64,000 nt of DNA from Neolewinella aquimaris. GTDB taxonomy: Bacteria > Bacteroidota > Bacteroidia > Chitinophagales > Saprospiraceae. The notes under the pieces were generated by a model. It worked only from the letters and a program-made list of their open reading frames with translations. It was not told the origin of the DNA and made no database searches. Shown piece by piece: positions 57,263 to 64,000 of the stretch (position 1 is its first letter; each line of letters opens with the position of its first letter). Both the position numbers and the translations under genes were made by a program. The stretch spans positions 1 to 64,000 of the forward strand of contig NZ_JACIFF010000007.1 in the NCBI RefSeq assembly GCF_014197245.1, given 5' to 3'.

Positions 57263-59155
57263 ATGTATCGGCAGTATATTCTATTCCTATTTCTGATGTC
57301 CGGTTGCTGCCTGTTTGGGCAGGAGGTGCCTGCGTTGACGACTACTTCGGAGGAGGTGGTGGTGACGGGGGCGCGGTATGCGCGCTTGCGGGCGGAGAGT
57401 CCGGACAAGGTGACGGTGATTGATTCGGCGACGATCGCGCGGGCGGTGGACCTGGGTCAGTTGCTGAACGAGCAGGCGGGCATCGTGATCAACGGGGCGT
57501 ACAGCAATCCGGGGAAGGACAGGAGTATTTTTCTGCGCAACGGGGGTAACCAATTTACCCTGATTCTGGTCGACGGGCAGCCGCTGGTCGACCCGTCCTC
57601 GCTAGGGGGTGCGGTAGATTTGCGCCTACTATCGCTGCGGGGAATCGAGCGGATCGAGATTCTGCGTGGGGCCAGGTCGCTGCTCTACGGTTCCGATGCG
57701 GTGGCCGGGGTCATTAACCTCATCACGGCCGGTAAGGACACGGCTTTTGACCCGTTTACCCTGCACCTGCGCGCCGCCGCCCAGCGCTACGATACCTACG
57801 AAGGAAGTGTGGCTGCGAGTGGCCGAACGGAAAAACTGGATTACCGCCTGGGCTACGATCACTATACCACGGGGGGACTGAGCGAGGCTGCCGAGCCGGA
57901 ATTTGGCCAGGTAAGCTACGATCGCGACGGGGCCGAACGACGGACGTACACCGCAAGTCTTACCTACCGCCCCACCGAGGAACTGACGATCCGACCGGCC
58001 CTGCGTCGGGCGACGTTCGATGGGGATTACGATGCCGGACCCTTTACGGACGCCGATAACCGCTACACCAACGAGTTGTGGCTACCCAGCGTGGCCATCG
58101 ATTACGCGAAGGGAAAAACTGCGATAGGCGTGCGCTATAATTATGCCGCTACGGACCGGGTGTTTAACGATCAGATCTTCGGTGAGGCACGCTTCAGCGG
58201 GCGGGCACAACAGGGGGATCTGTACGCCACCTACCGGGCCCACAAACGGGTACACCTTACGGCGGGAACGCAGGTGCGGGGCGAAAAACTGCTGAGCCAT
58301 TACCCCGGCAACCCAGACGTGGACGCCACCAATGTTGCCCCCTACGTACAGGCCAACTGGCAAACGGCCGAGCGGCTACTCCTGGAGGCGGGCTACCGCT
58401 ACAACCACCACAGCAACTTCGGCGGACAGAGCAACTACTCCCTTGCCGTGGGGGCGAAGGCAACCGAGCTGCTGCGCTTGCGGGCCTCCGTGGCGAGTGC
58501 GTTTCAGAGTCCGACCCCAGATCAGTTAGGTGGGCCATTCGGGGCAAACCCGGATCTGCAACCGCAAGTGTCTACTTCCTTCGAGTTCGGGGCGGAGTGG
58601 GCCGATCCCGCCGGGAAGTACCGGATGGACCTGACCCTGTTCCAGCGCAACATCGAGCAATTGATCGTGTACGAATTCCAGTTGGGTTATTTGAACCGCG
58701 ACAACCTACGGGATCGTGGCGTGGAACTGGAGGCTTCGGCACTGCTCGGCACCCGGCTGAGCCTTAGCGGAAACCTGACCTACGTGCGGGGGAAACTGGA
58801 GCAGGAGACCGCGCCCGGGGTGATCGAGGAGACCGATGAATTCCCCCGGCGTCCGCGCTTTACTTCATTCCTAGGACTGACTTACCGCGCCGAATCGCCC
58901 TTCCTGGCTCGCTTGACCGGAACTTATACCGGGGGGCGGCAGGATTTGATTTTCGACGAGCAGTTTATCCCCATCCGCCTCACCCTCGATCCTTACCTCA
59001 TTGTAAATGCCTACGTTGAATACCGGGTATTGCGGGAGCGGAACCTGACGGTCTTCGGGGAAGTACAGAACTTGACGGGGGCAAAATTTGTAGAGGTCAC
59101 CGGATTCAGTACCGTGGGGATTGTGCCCCGGGTGGGTGTAGCCTACACCCTGTAA
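57263..59155 (+). CDS. btuB: TonB-dependent vitamin B12 receptor (BtuB-like)
   Basis: This 630-residue outer-membrane receptor has a signal peptide (LFLFLMSGCCLFGQ). A TonB-box-like EEVVVTGARYARLR precedes the plug (about 35-150; GIVINGAYSNPGKDRSIFLRNGG cut to DRSIFLRNGGNQFTLILVDG, GIERIEILRGARSLLYGSDA, AGVINLITA). A 22-strand barrel follows, ending in the aromatic-final strand RVGVAYTL. Uptake of cobalamin is inferred from the upstream cobalamin riboswitch. ATG 57263 is used. No btuCDF genes are present in the window. Confidence 0.94.
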   Translation: MYRQYILFLFLMSGCCLFGQEVPALTTTSEEVVVTGARYARLRAESPDKVTVIDSATIARAVDLGQLLNEQAGIVINGAYSNPGKDRSIFLRNGGNQFTLILVDGQPLVDPSSLGGAVDLRLLSLRGIERIEILRGARSLLYGSDAVAGVINLITAGKDTAFDPFTLHLRAAAQRYDTYEGSVAASGRTEKLDYRLGYDHYTTGGLSEAAEPEFGQVSYDRDGAERRTYTASLTYRPTEELTIRPALRRATFDGDYDAGPFTDADNRYTNELWLPSVAIDYAKGKTAIGVRYNYAATDRVFNDQIFGEARFSGRAQQGDLYATYRAHKRVHLTAGTQVRGEKLLSHYPGNPDVDATNVAPYVQANWQTAERLLLEAGYRYNHHSNFGGQSNYSLAVGAKATELLRLRASVASAFQSPTPDQLGGPFGANPDLQPQVSTSFEFGAEWADPAGKYRMDLTLFQRNIEQLIVYEFQLGYLNRDNLRDRGVELEASALLGTRLSLSGNLTYVRGKLEQETAPGVIEETDEFPRRPRFTSFLGLTYRAESPFLARLTGTYTGGRQDLIFDEQFIPIRLTLDPYLIVNAYVEYRVLRERNLTVFGEVQNLTGAKFVEVTGFSTVGIVPRVGVAYTL

Positions 59156-59183
59156 CACAGCCTCGCCCGCGGGAAAAGCCGCC

Positions 59184-59191
59184 TATCTTCA
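59184..59191 (+). promoter_or_regulatory. putative -7 element (TATCTTCA) for the YitT gene, leaderless spacing
   Basis: TATCTTCA is two bases from TAnnTTTG and ends 3 bp before the ATG. Confidence 0.3.
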
Positions 59192-59194
59192 ACC

Positions 59195-60070
59195 ATGCCT
59201 ATGACCCGCCACACCACCGACCAACTGACCGACGGACTCTTTATCTGCCTCGGCGTGCTGAGCGCGGCGTTCGGACTCAAGGGGCTGCTGCTGCCGAGTC
59301 ACTTCATCGACGGGGGCGTGACGGGTGTCTGCCTACTGCTGGTACGTATTCTGGGGTGGCCCCTTCCGGTACTGCTGATCGTGGTAAACCTGCCCTTCCT
59401 TTTACTTGCCCGGGTGGTCATCGGCCGCAACTTTGCGGTTAAAACGGCCGTCGCCATCGGCCTGCTTGCGGTGGCGGTGGGGGTCATCGATTTTCCCTTC
59501 CTTACCGAAGACCGGCTGCTGGTATCCATTTTCGGCGGCTTTTTCATCGGAGTCGGCATCGGCCTGAGCATGCGGGGGGGTAGTGTGCTGGACGGGACGG
59601 AGGTGCTGGCCATTTTCCTGAGCCGCAAGGTGGGGGCGAAGGTGAGCGACTGGGTGATCATGATCAACGTGGTGATCTTCATCGTTGCTGCCCTCGTGCT
59701 GTCGGTAGAGCAGGCACTGTACTCCTTGCTTACCTACATCGTAGCCTCCAAGGCCCTCGACTTCATCATCGACGGCGTCGAGGAGTACACCGGGGTGACC
59801 ATCATCAGCAAGGACAACATTGCGATCCGCAAGGCACTGATCGAACGGCTTGGTTGCGGAGTTACTATTTACCGCGGCCAGGGTGGTTACGGTTACACCG
59901 GCCGGAAGGAGGAGGACCACGACATTCTCTACGCCGTGATCACGCGACTCGAGATTCGCAAACTCACCCTGCTGGTGCAGGACATCGATCCACGCGCCTT
60001 CATCACCATGAACAGCATCAGCGACGTGCACGGGGGCATGATCAAGCGGCGTCCACTGGCGGAGGATTAA
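59195..60070 (+). CDS. YitT family membrane protein with DUF2179 domain
   Basis: This 291-residue protein has five to six transmembrane helices (about 12-190) with PSHFIDGGVTGVCLLL and MRGGSVLDGTEVLAI. A C-terminal cytoplasmic DUF2179 domain (about 210-285) includes GVTIYRGQGGYGYTGRKEED and FITMNSISDVHGG. YitT proteins may be transporters or c-di-AMP/ion-linked regulators; function is unsettled. A second ATG at 59201 is possible. The MntR-like regulator follows convergently, 8 bp away. Confidence 0.92.
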   Translation: MPMTRHTTDQLTDGLFICLGVLSAAFGLKGLLLPSHFIDGGVTGVCLLLVRILGWPLPVLLIVVNLPFLLLARVVIGRNFAVKTAVAIGLLAVAVGVIDFPFLTEDRLLVSIFGGFFIGVGIGLSMRGGSVLDGTEVLAIFLSRKVGAKVSDWVIMINVVIFIVAALVLSVEQALYSLLTYIVASKALDFIIDGVEEYTGVTIISKDNIAIRKALIERLGCGVTIYRGQGGYGYTGRKEEDHDILYAVITRLEIRKLTLLVQDIDPRAFITMNSISDVHGGMIKRRPLAED

Positions 60071-60078
60071 GGGGTTCC

Positions 60079-60729
60079 CTACCCCACCCGGAGTTTACTG
60101 GCCACCACCTTGCTGAGCACTTCCCTTTCGTGCCCCGGATAGGATACCGTGAGCGAACCGTCAAATTCCTCCCGCTGGTGGATAGTAAGCGTGGTATGCA
60201 GGCTCAGGTCGCGGCCGTTGAGGTAGTGCAGAAAGTCCGCCGATGAGTTTTCCAGACCGGTGATGGTGACCGTTTCTCCGGGCGGGCATTCGTCGAGCCG
60301 GCGGTGGGTGGATTCCTGGAAGTCGCCCTGTGCGTCGGGGATGGGAGAGCCGTGGGGGTCTACCGTCGGGTGGCCCATCAGCTTATCCATACGGGTGAAA
60401 AAGGCGGGACTGTCCACGTGCTCGATCTGCTCGGCGATGCTGTGGACCTCCTCCCAGCCGAAGCCCATTACTTCGACCAGGAACATCTCCGTCAGGCGGT
60501 GCTTGCGCACGACGAGGGCGGCGGCTTTCCGGCCGGCCGGCGTCAGCCCCAGAGGCTGGTAGCGCTGATATTCCACCAGCCCGCGGTCGCTGAGTTTGCG
60601 CACCATGCTGTTGACGGAAGGGGTGCTTACTCCCAGGACCTTACCGAGTTCGGAGATGCTTGCTTTGCCGTTCTCGTCGGTGAGTGACAACAGTGCTTTC
60701 AGGTAATTTTCTTCCGTAGGGGTTGGCAT
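60079..60729 (-). CDS. DtxR/MntR family metal-dependent transcriptional regulator
   Basis: This 216-residue regulator has an N-terminal winged helix (EENYLKALLSL, SISELGKVLGVSTPSVNSMV), a dimerisation and metal-binding domain (HRLTEMFLVEVMGFGWEEVHSIAEQIEH cited as TEMFLVEVMGFGWEEVHSIA) and a C-terminal FeoA/SH3-like domain (from about 145; GETVTITGLENSS). It should repress metal-uptake genes when loaded with Mn or Fe; no such target gene is adjacent. ATG 60729 is used: a perfect TATCTTTG lies 4 bp before it. Confidence 0.93.
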   Translation of the reverse strand: MPTPTEENYLKALLSLTDENGKASISELGKVLGVSTPSVNSMVRKLSDRGLVEYQRYQPLGLTPAGRKAAALVVRKHRLTEMFLVEVMGFGWEEVHSIAEQIEHVDSPAFFTRMDKLMGHPTVDPHGSPIPDAQGDFQESTHRRLDECPPGETVTITGLENSSADFLHYLNGRDLSLHTTLTIHQREEFDGSLTVSYPGHEREVLSKVVASKLRVG

Positions 60730-60733
60730 GCCG

Positions 60734-60741
60734 CAAAGATA
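60734..60741 (-). promoter_or_regulatory. putative -7 element (TATCTTTG) for the MntR gene, leaderless spacing
   Basis: On the minus strand TATCTTTG matches the consensus exactly and ends 4 bp before the ATG, so the mRNA would be leaderless or nearly so. Confidence 0.5.
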
Positions 60742-60800
60742 ACAGCGTCGGCATTCCCCGGGCTCTACCGTATCACCCGCAACATGGCTGGAAACAAAAA

Positions 60801-60824
60801 TGCCCCCGCCGGATGGCGGGGGCA
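60801..60824 (-). terminator. rho-independent terminator of the DUF5682 gene
   Basis: TGCCCCCGCC-atcc-GGCGGGGGCA on the minus strand forms a perfect 10-bp G+C-rich stem followed by TTTTTGTTT. It lies about 180 bp downstream of the DUF5682 stop. The interval 60825-61000 otherwise shows nothing recognisable. Confidence 0.85.
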
Positions 60825-61000
60825 CGAAAAGAAGAAATCCTTTAGACGTAACAGGTGAGTTCTATGAAATTGTGTCATTCATTGGTACGATCCGGAGGCC
60901 AATTCCCGGGAGTGTCTGTTCATGTAGCCCTGAAATCGAACTACAGACGCCAGATCCGTACCGGGGTCACAAGCCCGCACGCATTTTTTTCGACTTTTTT

Positions 61001-63289
61001 TTAGACCATCCATTCCAGGAGGTGATCCACCAGGGGGTCCGGTGGCGGCGGGGGTTGCCCCGGACCGGTTTGTTCCGCGGGTTTCTCGGTCGTTGCGGCC
61101 TCGGTCATCTTCATCAGGCGCTGGCGATCGTACACGGAGAAGGTGGAAAAAGTCCGCCGCAGCAGCGCCAGCACCCCCTCAAAATCTTCCCACTCCAGTC
61201 CCGCCACCCACTCGTCGATGAGGTGATACAGCGGGGGGTGGTGCAGCAACAACTGTCCGCTGCCGTGCAGGAACCCGCCGATCCAGCCCGCTATGGCCGG
61301 TGCCCCGTGGGCCCGCGACAGGGCGCGTGAAAACCGGGTCGCCGCCTCCTCCGCGGAGATCACTTCCCGGTCGTAGAGGATGCGTAGGCAGTGTCCCTCC
61401 ACACCCGGATGCACGCCGGCCGCCGCAGTGCGGGTGAGCCCCTCCAACCAAATGACGTCAAGCAGCTCGTTGTCCAACTGGGCCAGGTGATAATTCGCCG
61501 CCGCGAGCAATTCCACCATTTCCTGACCGCGCTCATCATCGAGGTTCGTAGCGGCGGCGGTAAGACTGGCCACCAGGCGGGGAAGCAGTTCGTCGATGAC
61601 CACGAGCAGCGCGGTGGTATCGGTCTTGCGGCTATCTCCGTACCGACTGGTTTGCACCAGGGCGGGCAGGGCCGCGAGCAGGGAGCTTACGTCGGTCGTC
61701 TCCGCGGCGCGGCTCCGTAGCAACTGCATCATGCGGGGCACGACCTCGGGCAGGGCCGCGCGCAGGCAGTGGAGGGTCAGTTCGGCGAGTTGGCGCACGC
61801 CGGTCAGGGCGGCGGCGCGTTCGCGGGCGAAGGCGGCGGCGGCCGTGGCCACGGTGTTGCCGTAGCTGCCGCGTTCGATCACCAGCAGGCTAAATTCCGG
61901 CTGCCACTCCAGCAGCCACACTTCCTTGAAGCTGCTCAGGCTGTCGGGGCCACTGGGCTGGAGCTTTCCCCAGTGAATGTCGAGGAGGTTCAGCCGATGC
62001 AGCAGGTGACTTTTGCGCAGGTCGTTGGCCTGCCGCAGGTCGATGCCGCCCCGGGGGTCGGACTTTGTAGCCTTGAGGTAGTGCTCCCCCGCCACCTCCC
62101 AGAGTTTGCTCATCCGGGTGCTCTTCACTTCGGCGCGCAAGTCTTCCAGCAGGGGGACGGTCGTAACGTCCGGCGGCACGAAGCCTACCCGCTCCCCCAC
62201 CGTGAGCCTGCGGTGGATCAATTCCAGTCGCTCCCGTTTGCCGGCTGCCAGGGTACTCAGTACCGCTTCTTCCAGTTCGGCAATGCCAGCATGCTCGTGT
62301 TCCCGTAGCGTGGCCAGGGTGGTGGCCAGTCCGACTCCCTCCGTAGCCATGGCGGGGCTTGCTTCAAAACCTTCTTCCCGCAGCAGGATGGCGGCCTGCG
62401 CCATCCAGCGGTCCACTGCCCGCTCGGGGAAGTCGAAGAGGGTCGCGTACCAGGCCGGGGAGGTCACTCCCGCACCGTAGCCGCCCTGGCGGCTCAGTCG
62501 GGGGAAGGACCACGGCACCCAGGCCTGGCTCACCTTCACTTTGGGCAGCCCCCGCAGAATGGCCTTGTCCGTGCTGGCCTTTCGGGTTACCGTATCGTGC
62601 ACCGCCGGTCCGTGCCAGGCCCCGACGACGATGGCGATGCGTTGAAAGCCCTGTTTAAGGGCCTTGCGGATTTCCCCGCGCATGTAGGCTTCGCGCTGTT
62701 CGTTCTCCGTATCCGATGCTTCGGGGAAGGTGGCGCGCAAGTCGGAGACGATATCGAGGATGGCGGCGAAGGTTTGTTCGCCGTCCCGGTCAGTCCGTTC
62801 CAGGGTGGCGTCCCACCAAGTTTCACTATCGGGATATCCGGCCAGCTCGGCGATGACGGAAAGGGGGTCGCGCCTCAGTTGGGCGGTGAGTGCCGCACGC
62901 GTTTTTCCCGGGATGGCTGAGGGCTCATCCACCTCGGGTTCGGGAAAAAGGGAAAGGGGCTTGTCCTCCCGCTGGGCCAGGTAAATTTGGGCTGGCAAGT
63001 CGATGGGGCGCACTTCCACGTCGGCTTCCCGGGCCCAGTCGAGCGCCTGGTACTCGGGACTGAAACGCGCAAAGGGGTAAAAGCTCGCCCGTTCGATGTT
63101 CTTGGCTTCGTAGAGTACCAGGGCCAGGGGGGGCAGCATGCCGGGTTCGGTAAGTTGCAGCAGGGCGGGCAGGCTGTCGGCGGGCGCTTCGAGCAGGATC
63201 AGGTCGGGTTGCCAACGTTCCAATTCCCCCCGTAGTCGGCGGGCCGACCCGGGACCGTGGTGACGAATACCGAAGGTGCGCGTTTGCAT
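61001..63289 (-). CDS. DUF5682 family protein
   Basis: This 762-residue protein begins with the family hallmark GIRHHGPGSARRLRGEL and has LILLEAPAD and IVVGAWHGPAV in the N-terminal third, then a long helical C-terminal two thirds. The first third resembles an enzyme-like or TraB/ChaN-like fold of unknown activity. From memory, DUF5682 is usually encoded beside a MoxR ATPase, a VWA protein and SWIM or DUF5691 proteins; here only a MoxR gene is present, 30 kb away. The ATG is preceded by TACCTTCA with 4-bp spacing. It is divergent from the serine hydrolase gene. Confidence 0.88.
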   Translation of the reverse strand: MQTRTFGIRHHGPGSARRLRGELERWQPDLILLEAPADSLPALLQLTEPGMLPPLALVLYEAKNIERASFYPFARFSPEYQALDWAREADVEVRPIDLPAQIYLAQREDKPLSLFPEPEVDEPSAIPGKTRAALTAQLRRDPLSVIAELAGYPDSETWWDATLERTDRDGEQTFAAILDIVSDLRATFPEASDTENEQREAYMRGEIRKALKQGFQRIAIVVGAWHGPAVHDTVTRKASTDKAILRGLPKVKVSQAWVPWSFPRLSRQGGYGAGVTSPAWYATLFDFPERAVDRWMAQAAILLREEGFEASPAMATEGVGLATTLATLREHEHAGIAELEEAVLSTLAAGKRERLELIHRRLTVGERVGFVPPDVTTVPLLEDLRAEVKSTRMSKLWEVAGEHYLKATKSDPRGGIDLRQANDLRKSHLLHRLNLLDIHWGKLQPSGPDSLSSFKEVWLLEWQPEFSLLVIERGSYGNTVATAAAAFARERAAALTGVRQLAELTLHCLRAALPEVVPRMMQLLRSRAAETTDVSSLLAALPALVQTSRYGDSRKTDTTALLVVIDELLPRLVASLTAAATNLDDERGQEMVELLAAANYHLAQLDNELLDVIWLEGLTRTAAAGVHPGVEGHCLRILYDREVISAEEAATRFSRALSRAHGAPAIAGWIGGFLHGSGQLLLHHPPLYHLIDEWVAGLEWEDFEGVLALLRRTFSTFSVYDRQRLMKMTEAATTEKPAEQTGPGQPPPPPDPLVDHLLEWMV

Positions 63290-63293
63290 GGGG

Positions 63294-63301
63294 TGAAGGT
63301 A
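63294..63301 (-). promoter_or_regulatory. putative -7 element (TACCTTCA) for the DUF5682 gene, leaderless spacing
   Basis: On the minus strand TACCTTCA is two bases from TAnnTTTG and ends 4 bp before the ATG. It lies 8 bp from the divergent element at 63310. Confidence 0.4.
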
Positions 63302-63309
63302 CGGCCCGC

Positions 63310-63317
63310 TATCTTTG
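63310..63317 (+). promoter_or_regulatory. putative -7 element (TATCTTTG) for the serine hydrolase gene
   Basis: TATCTTTG matches TAnnTTTG exactly and ends 10 bp before the ATG. A TTTG lies 23 bp upstream of it (63283-63286), a little longer than the usual spacing. Confidence 0.5.
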
Positions 63318-63327
63318 GTCCCTCAGT

Positions 63328-64000
63328 ATGCATACCACCCCCCTCAAACGCTGGCTCGTCGGCATCACCCTGCTAGGCGTTATCCTCTTTGCCGCCTTCC
63401 TCTGGCTGCGCCCCCTGCTCAGCATTGGCGGTGGTTATGCGGCCAAACACGCCTGCAGCTGCCACTTTTTACAGGGCCGGGATCTGGGCGAAATCAGCAC
63501 GCACGACCTAAATTTTAGTGTGCTGGGATACTACTCCCTAGAAACCCGCGACAGCTTCGTGCACGCCTCCTTTTTCGGACTGGTCGACCGCCGGGCAAAG
63601 TTCCTCGGAGACCGGGGCTGCGTACTCGTTAACGAAGAGAAGCTGCCGTTGCCCGTGGGCGGGGATGCAGGAGCAAGAAAATTCAAGAAGGAGCCGGCCC
63701 TCGTGGCACCTGTAAAGTTCGCTGAGGCCCTCGACTACGGCATGCAGCCCGTACCCGGCGGGGGTGCCCGGGGCATCGTTATTCTCAAGGACGGCCAGAT
63801 CGTCGGGGAGCGCTATGCTCCGGGCTTCGACGAAAATACGCCGCTGCTGGGCTGGTCCATGACGAAGACGCTAACGGGTATGGCCGTGGGCGCCCTCGTC
63901 CGCCGAATTCCCCGGGATACGCTTGGGGCGGATACCGGGGTTCGTCGGCCGAGTGGGGCTGGTGATGCCTTTGCTGGGTTGGGGGAATCTGGGTTTTACT
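63328..64000 (+). CDS. class C beta-lactamase-like serine hydrolase (5' part, runs off the window)
   Basis: About 224 residues are visible. There is an N-terminal membrane anchor (WLVGITLLGVILFAAFLWL), a region of about 120 residues without a recognised motif (with a Cys pair at CSCHF), then the beta-lactamase-like start: GIVILKDGQIVGERYAPGFD and the nucleophile motif SMTK in LLGWSMTKTLTG. Beyond about 63905 the residues (RRIPRDTLGADTGVRRP) no longer look like the family, which normally continues with a GKLSLDDP-like stretch. This may be a sequence-end artefact or a frameshift. It should be a membrane-attached periplasmic esterase or peptidase. Confidence 0.8.
   Translation, partial: MHTTPLKRWLVGITLLGVILFAAFLWLRPLLSIGGGYAAKHACSCHFLQGRDLGEISTHDLNFSVLGYYSLETRDSFVHASFFGLVDRRAKFLGDRGCVLVNEEKLPLPVGGDAGARKFKKEPALVAPVKFAEALDYGMQPVPGGGARGIVILKDGQIVGERYAPGFDENTPLLGWSMTKTLTGMAVGALVRRIPRDTLGADTGVRRPSGAGDAFAGLGESGFY

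Noticed and set aside
63900-63930. A cloning polylinker at the right end (GAATTC next to CCCGGG)
   Set aside because: The resemblance is short, the order of sites does not match a standard polylinker, and the sequence is G+C-rich like the host; a chance match is as likely.

Overview
The window looks like chromosomal DNA from a Bacteroidota bacterium, most likely a G+C-rich member of the Saprospiria (Lewinella-like). This is inferred from a type IX secretion C-terminal domain, many Bacteroidota-typical families (DUF4199, DUF5916, DUF6089, DUF6702, TIGR02757, PVC-type CxxCH proteins), the family-typical -7 promoter element TAnnTTTG just upstream of many genes, and visibly G+C-rich codon use. 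No sequence search was run, so the genus is a guess. The window opens inside a 28-bp tandem repeat array and ends inside a serine hydrolase gene.

Layout. 1-1.4 kb: tandem array, REP-like hairpins and a TIGR02757 gene. 1.4-9.7 kb: lipoprotein, penicillin acylase, POT peptide transporter, PhoD phosphatase and mannose-1-phosphate guanylyltransferase. 9.7-10.6 kb: a REP-associated tyrosine transposase (RAYT) bracketed by three copies of its presumed REP element. 10.6-15.4 kb: ECF sigma/anti-sigma pair, ClpB and DUF4199. 15.6-24.3 kb: a large HEAT/cytochrome c lipoprotein, aldo/keto reductase, GH13 glycosidase, NIPSNAP, alpha/beta hydrolase and LRR protein. 24.3-28.9 kb: PhoX-like T9SS cargo, di-haem peroxidase and DUF4377/META lipoprotein. 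28.95-29.46 kb: tRNA-Met whose 3' half and terminator are duplicated on the far side of a small GIY-YIG nuclease gene. 29.5-32.7 kb: metF, MoxR ATPase, DUF6702 and a TonB-C-like protein. 33.0-38.3 kb, all plus strand: small membrane protein, mutL, two rhomboids and an EEP-fold protein.

38.3-46.6 kb is the most unusual part. It is a tightly packed plus-strand operon of six genes: a caspase-TPR protein, a second caspase-like protein, a TPR protein, a CHASE2 membrane protein with no cytoplasmic output domain, a protein with FecR-like and Fn3-like parts, and an M48-like metalloprotease with TPRs. Nearly every product carries an export signal, so it reads as an envelope protease/sensor module. The genes downstream are housekeeping: lpdA, ricT, holB, a universal stress protein, pyrD, outer-membrane proteins (DUF6089, DUF5916) and a P1 peptidase. 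A cobalamin riboswitch controls btuB (57 kb), followed by a YitT protein, a DtxR/MntR regulator and a DUF5682 protein whose usual MoxR partner lies 30 kb away. A truncated class C serine hydrolase closes the window.

Small repeats are a theme: at least four families of short palindromic or low-complexity repeats sit between genes and in several places provide the last codons or stop codon of a gene.
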